Part shown: positions 8,829 to 16,877 of the stretch, in pieces
Layout of the letters: every line of letters starts with the position of its first letter
How positions within the stretch are numbered: the first letter of the stretch is position 1
NCBI RefSeq assembly: GCF_000262465.1
Contig: NZ_CM001489.1
Coordinates: 2,166,597-2,230,596 of the forward strand
DNA from: Frankia sp. QA3
GTDB taxonomy: Bacteria; Actinomycetota; Actinomycetes; Frankiales; Frankiaceae
Length of the DNA stretch: 64,000 nucleotides
Direction of reading: 5' to 3'
Translations under genes and position numbers: made by a program
Notes under the pieces: generated by a model
Told to the model about the DNA's origin: nothing
Database searches by the model: none
Seen by the model: only the letters and a program-made list of their open reading frames with translations

Positions 8829-10133
8829 TCAAAGTCCGAGCAGGTGGAGGTCGTAGGAGGCGACGCTTCGGCCGAGTTCCGCGCCGGTGATGTCGGTGCC
8901 GCGGAAGTGGATGCCCTCCCAGACCCGGGCGTTGATGTTGTCGTTGGTCGCCTGCCGCCACGAGGCGTAGGTCCTGCTGACGCCCGGCGCGGTTGCGCTG
9001 GTCACCGTGATCGGCTGGAGGGGCCCGGGGCCGGTGAACGCCTCGAGCACGCGTTGCGCGGCGCCGGCGTAGGTGGAGTGCCCGCTGGGGTACTCGGGGT
9101 GTGCCGGCGTGGTGGTCAGCGGCGTCCACGTGGGGTCGGGCGCGGTGGTGGGGTCGCCGTCGGTGTCCGCCGCACGGATGGCGGTGACGGGGCGCCAGCG
9201 GACGTAGACGTATTTCGCGTCGTAGACGGCGATCTGGGCGTCGACGGTGACCTCGTGGAACGTGGCCACGAGGTGGACCTGCCACCCGAGCGGCCGTCCG
9301 CCGGTCTGGGCGAGCAGGCCGCGCAGGATGGGGGTGTAGCCGGCGAGGGAGGCCTGGGCCCAGAACTTCGCGACGTCGGTCTGGGCGGGAGTGCGCACGG
9401 TGCTGTCGGCGGCTCCGACCGCGCGGATTTCGGCGAGGTCGCGGCGGTACTGCGCCGATCCGAGGGGGGCCGGTGGCCCGGGGCGGAACCGGTTGGCCGG
9501 TCCGAGCAGGAACGTTCGTCCCCGGCCTTGCCCGGACTGCACCGCCGGGGCGTACGCGGGGGGTGTGGGCCGCCAGACGCCCGGGGCCGGCGGCGGTGGG
9601 CTGTAGGGGGCGTTGACCGAGGCGACGTCGAGTCCGTCTCCGGCACGTTCGGCGACCAGCGCGCGGGCGGAGCGTTGACCAGCGTCGATGCCGGCGTCCT
9701 TGTCGTGGTTGTCGGGGAGCTGGCGCAGCGTGGCAGCCAGGGCGGCGTCGAGGTGGGCGGCGCGGGCGGGGACGAGCGCGACGAGGCTGTCGTGCAGTGC
9801 GGTCGCGAACGCGGAGGTGGCGAAGGTGCGGCCAGTCGACCCTGGATGGGCGGTGAGGGCACGGTCGGCGGCGAGCCAGCCGACCGCCCAGATCCGGCTG
9901 TTGGTGACCTGGGTGGGCAGGGCCGCGGCGGCGACGGTGTCCGCCGTGACGTCGTACCAGGTGAGGACGACGTCGGAGCCCGTTGCCGCGTCCGAGCCCT
10001 GCGCGCCCGCCGCCGTTCCGGCCGGGCCCAGGACCGTGATCGTCGCGGCGGCCAGCGTGACGGCGACGGTGACGGCGACCGAGCGCACGCGCGCCCGAGC
10101 TGTTGCACGTACTACCACACGTGAAGAGAACAC
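8829..10133 (-). CDS. Secreted vanadium-haloperoxidase-like PAP2-superfamily protein
   Basis: This 434-residue protein has a basic then hydrophobic N-terminus ending near AAGA, which fits a Sec signal peptide. The C-terminal half carries the vanadate/phosphate-pocket signature: KYVYVRWRP at 307-315, PEYPSGHST at 346-354 with His352, and NARVWEGIHF with Arg403 and His409. Those residues match the Lys-Arg-Ser-Gly-His-Arg-His set of vanadium-dependent haloperoxidases and acid phosphatases. Whether it halogenates, or is a phosphatase-like relative, cannot be decided by motif alone. It stands alone, 127 bp upstream (genome order) of the exporter genes. Confidence 0.88.
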   Translation of the reverse strand: MFSSRVVVRATARARVRSVAVTVAVTLAAATITVLGPAGTAAGAQGSDAATGSDVVLTWYDVTADTVAAAALPTQVTNSRIWAVGWLAADRALTAHPGSTGRTFATSAFATALHDSLVALVPARAAHLDAALAATLRQLPDNHDKDAGIDAGQRSARALVAERAGDGLDVASVNAPYSPPPPAPGVWRPTPPAYAPAVQSGQGRGRTFLLGPANRFRPGPPAPLGSAQYRRDLAEIRAVGAADSTVRTPAQTDVAKFWAQASLAGYTPILRGLLAQTGGRPLGWQVHLVATFHEVTVDAQIAVYDAKYVYVRWRPVTAIRAADTDGDPTTAPDPTWTPLTTTPAHPEYPSGHSTYAGAAQRVLEAFTGPGPLQPITVTSATAPGVSRTYASWRQATNDNINARVWEGIHFRGTDITGAELGRSVASYDLHLLGL

Positions 10134-10499
10134 AATCGTCTCCGCGAAAGCGAGTGAGGGGTGCGGCGACGCCTACGGGCGCCGGCCGCGCGCGAAACGG
10201 CCCGGGGGTGTCAGATCCGGCGACAGGCCGCGCTCGTCACTCGCTGGAGGTCGATATGCGGCCGACTCACGAGGAGGTAACGCTGCACCCGTGCACTCTC
10301 GCACGGATGACGTCGGCCGTACGGCGAAACCGAGATGTCCTCGACGACGGCGGTCAATCTCGTGAAGGCCGGCCGGCCGGGCAGCAGGTCCGCTGCGTCC
10401 TGGACAACCGCCTCCACCTCGGCGAACTCACCTTCCACCGGGATGGAAGTGCAGTCGTCGTGGACGCGCTGGGTCCACCCCCTGGGCTGACCGCCCGCC
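10134..10499. other. Intergenic stretch without a convincing gene
   Basis: These 366 bp separate the haloperoxidase start from the dehydrogenase stop. A minus-strand frame of 75 codons (10211-10438) and shorter plus-strand frames exist, but none has a family I recognise. A GAGGAGG sequence at 10270-10276 precedes a short plus-strand frame that stops after about two dozen codons. It may hold promoters or a decayed gene. Confidence 0.4.
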
Positions 10500-11618
10500 T
10501 CAGCTCGCCGGCACCCGCGCCGCGCGGTGGTCGCGGCCCGCGGCGTCGGCGGCCCGGACGGCGTCGACGATCATCGCCGGTTCCAGGGGGAACGGCTCGT
10601 GATGGGCGGTCTCGCCGTCGGCGAGACAACGGCGGGCGATCCGCTCCAGGCCCGGACCGTCCGGCTCGGTCAGACCGACCTCGGCGAGGGTGGTCGGCAG
10701 CCCGACCGCGGCGGAGAAGTCCAGCACGTCGCGCAGCTCGCGATCCGGGCGGCCCTCGACGACCAGCTGGACGAGCAGGCCGAAGGCGACCTTTTCGCCG
10801 TGCAGGTACGGATGGGTCGCGGCGGCGGCGGTCAGCCCGTTGTGCACCGAGTGGGCGACGGCCAGCCCGCCGGATTCGAAGCCGAGACCCGACAGCAGCG
10901 TGTTCGCCTCGACGACGCGTTCCAGCGCCGGGGTCACGGCGCCGGCGGCGACCGCGCGGACCGCCGCCGGCCCGTCGGCGAGCAGGATGTCGTGGCAGAG
11001 CCGGGACAGGGCCCCCGCGGCGGCGGTCGGCGCCCCGTGGAGCTGGTTGGCCGCCCGCGCCTCGCCCACCGTCCGGGCCTCGAACCAGGTGGCGAGCGCG
11101 TCCCCCATCCCGGCGACGAGCAGCCGGACCGGCGCGCGGGCCACGGCGGCGGTGTCCACGAGCACGAGATCCGGGTTACGCCGGTAGAACAGGTAGCGGT
11201 CGAAGGCGCCGCCGTCGGTGTAGACGACGGACAGCGCGCTGCACGGAGCGTCGCTGGACGCCGTCGTCGGGCAGGTCACCACCGCCACGTCGAGCGTCGC
11301 CGCGGCCGCCCGGGCGGTGTCGAGGACCTTCCCACCACCGGCGCCGACGACGACCCGCGCCCCCTGGCCGCGCGCCGCCGCGACGACCCGGTCGATCTCG
11401 GCCCGGCTGCACTCCCCGCCGAAGGCGTGCACCGCGAAGCCGATGCCCGCCGCGTCGAGGCTCGCCGCCCAGCTCGCCGCCAGCAGCCGGCGCGGCGCCG
11501 GGCTCGTCACGATGAGCGCCGGCCCGGTCAGCCCCAGCCGGGCCATCTCCGCCCCGAGCGCCTCCGTCGCGCCGCGGCCCTGCACGTACCGCCCCGGTGC
11601 CCCGAAGACCGCCAGCAT
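10500..11618 (-). CDS. gldA: Iron/zinc-containing alcohol dehydrogenase, glycerol-dehydrogenase-like
   Basis: The 372-residue protein from the ATG at 11618 has the NAD-binding motif GAGGGKVLD at 92-100 and the metal ligands expected for glycerol dehydrogenase: Asp173 in GMGDALATW, His256 in AVAHSVHNGL and His273 in LHGEKVAFG. PTTASSDAPCSALSVVY matches the family's cofactor/substrate region. Family members oxidise glycerol to dihydroxyacetone with NAD. No dihydroxyacetone kinase is visible. Upstream of the start is a 10-bp minisatellite, so sequence before 11618 in the longer frame is not coding-like. Confidence 0.9.
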   Translation of the reverse strand: MLAVFGAPGRYVQGRGATEALGAEMARLGLTGPALIVTSPAPRRLLAASWAASLDAAGIGFAVHAFGGECSRAEIDRVVAAARGQGARVVVGAGGGKVLDTARAAAATLDVAVVTCPTTASSDAPCSALSVVYTDGGAFDRYLFYRRNPDLVLVDTAAVARAPVRLLVAGMGDALATWFEARTVGEARAANQLHGAPTAAAGALSRLCHDILLADGPAAVRAVAAGAVTPALERVVEANTLLSGLGFESGGLAVAHSVHNGLTAAAATHPYLHGEKVAFGLLVQLVVEGRPDRELRDVLDFSAAVGLPTTLAEVGLTEPDGPGLERIARRCLADGETAHHEPFPLEPAMIVDAVRAADAAGRDHRAARVPAS

Positions 11619-11700
11619 GCCGATCACGGTAGCCCCACCGCACCCCGGCCCGCCACCGCCGGGACGCATCGCGCGGGCAGCGGCGGCGGGGCGGCGGGGC

Positions 11701-11769
11701 GGGTGGGCTCGGGCGGGCTCGGGTGGGCTCGGGCGGGCTCGGGTGGGCTCGGGTGGGCTCGGGTGGGCC
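11701..11769. repeat. 10-bp minisatellite upstream of gldA
   Basis: Six head-to-tail copies of GGGTGGGCTC/GGGCGGGCTC plus a partial copy lie in the 216-bp gap between the gldA start and the methyltransferase stop. The unit alternates between T and C at position 4. It is G-rich on one strand and could form G-quadruplex structure; that is inference. Confidence 0.9.
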
Positions 11770-11834
11770 GGCGGCGGGACGGGCAGCCTCAAGGCGAGAC
11801 GGCGGCTGGGGGCCCTACTCGAAGCGGGGGTGCA

Positions 11835-12656
11835 TCAGGCCTTGCGGGCGACGCCGCAGTAGCCGTCGACGGCCGGGGGAAGGCTGCCGTCCGGGGTGGG
11901 GGCGGGCCGCCAGTGGGTGTGCGGGACGACGCCGGGCGGCACGAGCTCGAGGCCGTCGAAGCGGCGGGCGAGCTGCTCCGGTGTGCGCAGGATGTAGGGC
12001 ACGGCACCGCTGTCGTTGTAGTCGTCCTGGGCCGCGTCGAACTCCCCGCCGCCCTCGGGCAGGGTGCCGTCGTAGCTGACGAGGTAGCTGCCGGGGACGA
12101 GCGGGGCCAGCAGGTCGTCGACGATCCGGCGGACCTCCGCGTCGTCGGCGATGTGGCCCAGCACGCCCATGAGCATCAGCGCGACCGGCCGGTCGAGGTC
12201 GAGGGTGCGCGCGGCGCCGGCCAGCACCGCGGCCGGGTCGCGCAGGTCGGCCTCGAGGTAGTCGGTGGCGCCCTGCGGGGAGCCGACGAGCAGCGCGCGG
12301 GCGTGGACGAGCACCAGCGGGTCGTTGTCCACGTACACGATCCGGGACTCGGGCGCGGCCCGCTGGGCGACCTCGTGGGTGTTGTCGGCGGTGGGCAGCC
12401 CGGTGCCGATGTCGAGGAACTGGCGGATGCCGGCCTCGGCGGCGAGCCAGGTGACCGACCGGGTGAGGAAGCCGCGGGAGGCGCGCGCCAGCTCGGCGAT
12501 GCCGGGGAAGATCTTGAGGTACTCGTCGCCGGCCACCCGGTCCACCGGGTAGGAGTCCTTGCCGCCCAGCCAGTAGTTCCAGATCCGGGCCGAATGCGGC
12601 ACGGAGGTGTCGATCCGGGCGCGCGGGTCCTGTTGCGGCGACGCGTCGGCTGTCAT
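11835..12656 (-). CDS. SAM-dependent methyltransferase, DUF574/SAV2177 type
   Basis: This 273-residue protein has the hallmark HSARIWNYWLGGKDSYPVDR at 21-40 followed by LDIGTGLPT at 81-89, the SAM-binding loop of this actinobacterial family (Methyltransf_19). These proteins are abundant in Streptomyces and Frankia and their substrates are mostly unknown. The ATG at 12656 puts the hallmark at the usual distance from the N-terminus; the frame continues upstream but is low complexity. It is divergent from the SRPBCC gene across 362 bp. Confidence 0.9.
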   Translation of the reverse strand: MTADASPQQDPRARIDTSVPHSARIWNYWLGGKDSYPVDRVAGDEYLKIFPGIAELARASRGFLTRSVTWLAAEAGIRQFLDIGTGLPTADNTHEVAQRAAPESRIVYVDNDPLVLVHARALLVGSPQGATDYLEADLRDPAAVLAGAARTLDLDRPVALMLMGVLGHIADDAEVRRIVDDLLAPLVPGSYLVSYDGTLPEGGGEFDAAQDDYNDSGAVPYILRTPEQLARRFDGLELVPPGVVPHTHWRPAPTPDGSLPPAVDGYCGVARKA

Positions 12657-13018
12657 GGGTGCTCTCCGGATGTCCACGGGACGACAAGGCTGGCCAAACC
12701 GCCTCTTCCGAGCAGACGGTAATACGTCGGCGGAAACCACGTCGCTGCGGGCCGTGGCAGCGATCCGACGCCCCGCGGCTGCGCACCCCGGGCACGGTGA
12801 GGCGAGGGACGGGCTCCCGAGGCCGGCCGGCGCGAGGGAACCGCCGCTCTGGCGCGTGCCACCGCAGCTCAGCGCCATGGCGGCGCCTCGCCGGAATCGG
12901 TTGAGCGCCGGCCACCCACGGCATATACAACGTAAAGGCGTGACCCGGGTCACCGCAGGCTTGCGGTCATCGCCGGCGGCACGGCACCTCGGATCCATCC
13001 CGACGCGAAGGAGCACCC
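12657..13018. promoter_or_regulatory. Divergent intergenic region with a perfect 14-bp palindrome
   Basis: Between the methyltransferase (minus) and SRPBCC (plus) starts. It contains the perfect palindrome GTGACCCGGGTCAC at 12940-12953, preceded by an A/T-rich stretch GCATATACAACGTAAAGG that could hold a -10 element. GAAGGAG at 13008-13014 is the ribosome binding site of the SRPBCC gene. No gene is evident here. Confidence 0.45.
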
Positions 13019-13498
13019 GTGGCCGACGAGCAGCGCATCTCCACCACCCGCCGGATCTCCGCCCCGGCCGGTCGGATCTTCGAGCTCGTCACGGATCCCG
13101 ACGGGCACGTCCGGATCGACGGGTCGGGCATGCTCGTGGCCGCGGGCGACGCCCGGCGCGTGACGAGCGTCGGCGACACCTTCGAGATGGACATGGACCG
13201 CGAGCCGCTCGGCGACGTGCCGCTGGGCAAGTACCGGGTTCGCAACGTCGTCACCCACATCGAGCCGGACGCCCTGATCGAGTGGGCGGTCGGCGGGATC
13301 GACCATCCCCCGATCGGCCACGTCTACGGCTACGCCCTGGCGCCGGTCGACGACCGGACCACCGACGTGACCTCCTACTGCGACTGGAGCGGCGTGTCGG
13401 AGAAGTGGAAGGCCCGGGTGAGCTGGCCGGTGGTGCCGCTGACGATGCTGGAGAAGTCGCTGGCGAACCTCGACAGGCTGGTCAGCCCCGGCGCCTGA
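13019..13498 (+). CDS. SRPBCC (polyketide cyclase/dehydrase-like) family protein
   Basis: The 159-residue protein starts at GTG 13019, 4 nt after a GAAGGAG ribosome binding site. It opens with RRISAPAGRIFELVTDPDGH, the usual start of START/SRPBCC ligand-binding domains, and has a single such domain through the length. The C-terminal helix region (GVSEKWKARVSW to the end) recurs as a diverged shard at 15138-15248. The final 23 bp, spanning the stop, form an inverted repeat and recur exactly at 16405-16427. Ligand unknown. Confidence 0.85.
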   Translation: MADEQRISTTRRISAPAGRIFELVTDPDGHVRIDGSGMLVAAGDARRVTSVGDTFEMDMDREPLGDVPLGKYRVRNVVTHIEPDALIEWAVGGIDHPPIGHVYGYALAPVDDRTTDVTSYCDWSGVSEKWKARVSWPVVPLTMLEKSLANLDRLVSPGA

Positions 13499-13500
13499 CC
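13478..13500 (+). terminator. Inverted repeat over the SRPBCC stop codon, dispersed copy
   Basis: GGTCAG and CTGACC form 6-bp arms around a 9-nt GC-rich loop, overlapping the stop codon. The 23-bp sequence is found again, inverted, at 16405-16427. It could be a weak terminator or simply the 3' end of a duplicated gene piece. Confidence 0.35.
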
Positions 13501-13504
13501 TCGA

Positions 13505-13682
13505 TCAGAGCATCGTCAACACCGGGTCCTCCAGGCCGAACAGGAGGCGGCCGTATTCCTCGGGGACGCCCAGTGCGCCCCGCGCCGCCCCGAGGAGCGG
13601 AGCCAGCGCGGCCATCCCCGCTCCGAACACCAACTCGGCGGGCAGCGGTGGCGTGCCGGCGACGGACCCTCCACGGACACTG
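13505..13682 (-). pseudogene. C-terminal shard of an unrecognised protein
   Basis: A minus-strand frame of about 58 codons ends at a TGA at 13505-13507. It reads like a protein C-terminus (AELVFGAGMAALAPLLGAAR and VPEEYGRLLFGLEDPVLTML) but has no convincing start, and is preceded in frame by a stop. A TetR-type C-terminus is possible; I would not insist on it. Confidence 0.35.
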
Positions 13683-14093
13683 ACTCAGCAATCACGCAGC
13701 AACACTCTCTGTACACCACCACATCTCGGGTCGGCAATCGACCTGATCGGCACCGCCCTACCCCGTGACCGGCTCGGCTTCGTGCTGCACCTGGCTCTTG
13801 CGCACGCCCAGGCTGGCGACCCCGACACCGCAATCAGCCTGACCCACGGGGCGATCACCACGACCGCGGTCCCGTCATCGATCATGGAGGGTCGAATCGC
13901 CGACGTCTGCCGGGCGATCTCGGCTACCGGTCACCGCGGGGCGGTCGATCTCGTCGAGCACGCGCGTACGGCGATCGGCGCAGCCGACTCGGCCCAACAC
14001 AGCCCCCACACCCACCGAGCGGGCGAGTGGTCGACCGGGCCGGAATCGCTGACCGCGTCCACGACACCCTCACCGGCATCCACGCCTGGGTGA
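13653..14093 (+). pseudogene. C-terminal shard of an XRE/TPR-type regulator
   Basis: The 146-codon frame contains LGFVLHLALAHAQAGDPDTA, resembling the TPR-like tail of long actinobacterial XRE-family regulators, but there is no helix-turn-helix N-terminus and the first 25 codons look random. Codon usage is less GC3-extreme than neighbours (many CAC, ACA and CAA codons), which fits foreign or decayed DNA. It overlaps the opposite-strand shard before it. Confidence 0.4.
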
Positions 14094-14132
14094 GCGGTGG
14101 ACCGACTTGCACCGGTCGACGCCTGTGGTCGG

Positions 14133-15047
14133 TCAGGTGCCGGCGGTGGGTCGTTCGAAGGCGGTTCCGGGGGCTGCCGGCGCCGGGCGGGTGGCCCAGC
14201 GGATGGCCGAGACGATTCCGTGACCGGCCAGGCGGCCGACGGTCGCCTCCGTCGCGGGCAGATACGGCAGCCGCAGCGGCCAGCGGGTCCAGGCGGGCAT
14301 CAGCCCCACCGCGGCCGATGCCAGCGCACCGTAGGGGGGCCGCGCCACGAGCGGTAGTGGCGCTCTGAGCAGCAGGTAGCGGGCGGCGGCCCGGGCCTCG
14401 GGGGTGCCGGCGAGCTCGGGGCGGAACTCCCGCAGGGCCCGCGCCAGCTCGGCTTCGGTGCGCGGCGGGTCGGCGGCGCCGAGCCTGTCGGCGACGGTCG
14501 CGGCGTCGGCGACGTAGGCGTCGCGCTCGTCGGCGTCCAGCGGGCCGCCGGCGCCGTAGCGCTGGTAGGCGGCAAGGAAGCTGTCCACCTCGGCTACGTG
14601 TACCCAGCGCAGCAGATGCGGGTCGCCGGCGGCGTAGGGCCGCCCGTCGGGCGCCACCCCGCGGACGCGGCGGTGCACCCCGCGGACCCGGGCGACGGCC
14701 CGCTCGGCCTCCTCGGCCGGCCCGAAGGTCGTCGCCGCGAGGAAGAAGCTCGTGCGCTGCAGGCGCCCCCACGGGTCGTGGCGGAAGTCCGAATGCGCGG
14801 CCACCCCGGCCATGGCCAGGGGGTGCAGCGACTGCAACAGCAGCGCGCGCAGCCCCCCGACGAACATCGCCGCGTCCGCGTGCACGCGGCGGATCGGCCG
14901 GTCCTCGGCGAACCAGCGCTCACCCGCGGCGTCGAAGATCTGCTCCCGTCGACGCGGGCCCTGCGGGCCGGCGACGCGCTGCAGGACGTGCCCGCCGAGC
15001 CAGGCCCGCACCTCGTCGGCACCACTGATCATCCGTACACCCACCAT
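14133..15047 (-). CDS. DUF2236 (MpaB/rubber oxygenase-like) family protein
   Basis: The 304-residue protein from ATG 15047 (or 15032) shows the DUF2236 layout: FDAAGERWFAEDRPIRRVHA, GLRALLLQSLHPLAMAGVA (a His in the heme pocket), DPWGRLQRTSFFL, and DPHLLRWVHVAEVDSFLAAY. Family members are b-type heme oxygenases or oxidoreductases, for example latex-clearing and mycophenolic-acid enzymes. The last 45 residues recur as a near-identical but frameshifted fragment on the plus strand at 16705-16835. Confidence 0.85.
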   Translation of the reverse strand: MVGVRMISGADEVRAWLGGHVLQRVAGPQGPRRREQIFDAAGERWFAEDRPIRRVHADAAMFVGGLRALLLQSLHPLAMAGVAAHSDFRHDPWGRLQRTSFFLAATTFGPAEEAERAVARVRGVHRRVRGVAPDGRPYAAGDPHLLRWVHVAEVDSFLAAYQRYGAGGPLDADERDAYVADAATVADRLGAADPPRTEAELARALREFRPELAGTPEARAAARYLLLRAPLPLVARPPYGALASAAVGLMPAWTRWPLRLPYLPATEATVGRLAGHGIVSAIRWATRPAPAAPGTAFERPTAGT

Positions 15048-15137
15048 CACCCCATGATGCGCTCGACCAGCGCGGCGCGGTCCTGTTGTGAGCGCCCGCC
15101 GGGCGATGGTGGAGGTGCGACGGTCAGGCGTTCGTGG

Positions 15138-15248
15138 GGGGGTGACCACCCGGTCGAGGTTCGCCGGCGACTTGTCCAGCATCGTCGGCGGCATCACCGG
15201 CCAGCTCACGCGGACGGTCCACTTCTCCGCGACGCCACTCCCGCCGCA
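15138..15248 (-). pseudogene. Shard of an SRPBCC gene (C-terminal about 37 residues)
   Basis: On the minus strand this reads GVAEKWTVRVSWPVMPPTML and continues to NLDRVV, clearly homologous to GVSEKWKARVSWPVVPLTML...NLDRLV in the intact SRPBCC protein at 13019-13498. The rest of the gene is absent. It abuts the broken epimerase 3' end on one side and the DUF2236 promoter on the other, so it marks a recombination junction. Confidence 0.8.
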
Positions 15249-16274
15249 GCAGGGCTGGAGGCGGAAAGCTCGGCGGCGAGGCCCCCGCGCCAGGAGGGGT
15301 GGCGGGGCCGCCAGCCGAGTTCGGTGCGGGCGAGGGTGTTGTCGGCGCCGCGGAGCCGGGTCAGGAAGAACTCCGCCCACGAGCCGGCGAGCAGCCGGAC
15401 CACGGGCGCCGGCACCCGCCGCGGTCGGGGTGCGTCGAGGAGCCGGGCGAGCTCGGTGGCCCAGGCGTGCATCGGTGCCGGCTCGTCGTCGACGACGTTG
15501 AAGGTCCCGCCGCCGTCATGGGTGATGGCGGCCATGATCGCGTCCGCCGCGTCGAGCGCGTGGACGAACGAGAACATCGCCGTCCCGCCGCCGACGATCG
15601 GCAGCCGGCCGGCCCGGATCTGCCGCACGAAGGATCCGTCCGCGTCGAAGGCCGAACCCGGGGGCCGTAGAGGTGACCGAGACGCAGCACCACACCGCCC
15701 ACCTCCGGCGCCGTCACCTGGCGTTCCAGCTCATGGACGGCGGCCAGCACGGGAGCGTACTGCCGCGGCGGAGTGCGCAGCAGGGGCACGTCCTCGGTCG
15801 CCGGGGCGAGATCGCCACGGGCGGCGCCGCGACCGGCCGGGCGCACCGTCGCGTCGCCGGCGGGCTGGGGGCCGGGGCCGAGCACGGCGTCGGCGTCGTA
15901 GGCGAAGGCGATGCTCTGCGCGATCACCCGCCGCACGCCGGCCTCGCGGGCCGCCGCGACGAGATTGCGGGTTCCCTCGACGCGCAGCCGGTTCGTCAAG
16001 GCGAAATCGCGCGCCATGTGCCGCGGTTCGAGCGCGGCCGGGATCGCGGTGAGCAGGTGGATCAGGGCGTCCGGCGCGGCGTCGAGCACCGCGCGCCGCA
16101 GCACGGGCCCGTCCAGCGCGTCGGCGGCGACACACGTAGCCCCCGCCCGTTCCAGCTCCGCCGAGCGCACCGAAGCCGTCCGGGCGAGCCCGACGACCTC
16201 ATGCCCGCCAGCGACCAGCAGCGGCACCAGTTGGCGCCCGATCACCCCGGTCGCCCCGCCACCATGACACGCAT
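15206..16274 (-). pseudogene. NAD-dependent epimerase/dehydratase with two frameshifts
   Basis: An ATG at 16274 with AGGAGGA upstream starts MRVMVAG, but one G is missing in the run at about 16254-16257, so GATGVIG continues in another frame. The Rossmann and extended-SDR sequence then runs well (GHEVVGLARTASVRSAELER, RRVIAQSIAFAYDADAVLG, RLGHLYG) until a second one-base loss in the C/G run at 15657-15664, after which LPIVGGGTAMFSFVHALDAA to TELGWRP finishes the family's C-terminal region. The stop is shared with the SRPBCC shard area. Both breaks are single-base losses in homopolymers, so sequencing error must be excluded. Confidence 0.8.
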
Positions 16275-16404
16275 GACCGTTCCTCCTCATCAGCCAACCC
16301 ACGCGGCCGTTCAACAGGAGGAACGAGATGGGCGGAGCGGATGTGACACCGCATGACCGGACGCCGGGCCCCCGCCGCCCCGGTGTTCCCGCTCGGGGGG
16401 CGGC

Positions 16405-16427
16405 GGTCAGGCGCCGGGGCTGACCAG
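16405..16427 (-). repeat. Second copy of the 23-bp SRPBCC 3'-end inverted repeat
   Basis: An exact inverted copy of 13478-13500, containing the GGTCAG/CTGACC arms. It sits directly after a transposase shard and before the epimerase. Confidence 0.8.
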
Positions 16428-16434
16428 GCCGCGG

Positions 16435-16503
16435 CGGTTCCACCAGCTCCCACAACTCGTCCGGGACCAGCCGCACAGCCAGGCTGCTCTCCCACACATC
16501 CAT
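16435..16503 (-). mobile_element. IS5-type transposase N-terminal shard
   Basis: MDVWESSLAVRLVPDELWEL on the minus strand matches the usual opening of IS5-family transposases (LVPDELWE...EPL). The similarity ends after about 23 residues, where the 23-bp inverted repeat begins. No inverted repeats or remaining transposase are present. Confidence 0.55.
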
Positions 16504-16519
16504 GATCGGATATGTACCC

Positions 16520-16675
16520 GGCACGGCCACACGAGACAGGCTCTTGGCCATTTCGAGGGCCGTACCTACGCGGGGTTCCTGCACCACCTCACCCTGGCCT
16601 CGGTCTCACCCTGGCCTCGGTCTCACCCTGGCCTCGGTCGCGCAGGCGTTTTGCACCCTGGAGCGGCTGTGCCCG
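16520..16675 (+). mobile_element. IS701/IS4-type transposase C-terminal shard
   Basis: The plus strand reads ALGHFEGRTYAGFLHHLTLA, then AQAFCTLERL in another frame, resembling the HFEGRSW.GWHHH.TL...AHAFL.L end of DDE transposases. A 17-bp triplication (16588-16638) within it shifts the frame. The rest of the gene is missing. Confidence 0.6.
16588..16638 (+). repeat. Three exact copies of a 17-bp unit inside the transposase shard
   Basis: Unit CTCACCCTGGCCTCGGT at 16588-16604, 16605-16621 and 16622-16638. As 17 is not a multiple of three, each added copy shifts frame; one copy would restore a continuous HLTLASVAQAF reading. Confidence 0.9.
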
Positions 16676-16704
16676 TCAACGGCGGCTCCGACGAGCTGAT
16701 GGGC

Positions 16705-16835
16705 CCGCTGGCCGCTGCGGCTGCCGTACCTGCCCGCGACGGAGGCGACCGTCAGCCGCCTGGCCGGTCACGGAATCGTCTCCGCATCCGCTGGGCGACC
16801 CGGCCGGCGCCGGCATCGCCCGGGTCCGGCCCCGA
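16705..16835 (+). pseudogene. Duplicated 3'-end fragment of the DUF2236 gene, frameshifted
   Basis: About 130 bp nearly identical to the inverted complement of 14170-14300: RWPLRLPYLPATEATVSRLA in one frame, then IRWATRPAPA in another after a one-base loss. The source gene lies about 2.4 kb away on the opposite strand, so this is an inverted partial duplication. Confidence 0.85.
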
Positions 16836-16877
16836 CCGATCCGCCGCCGACGCCTGACCGACTGGCCGCGACGGCGG

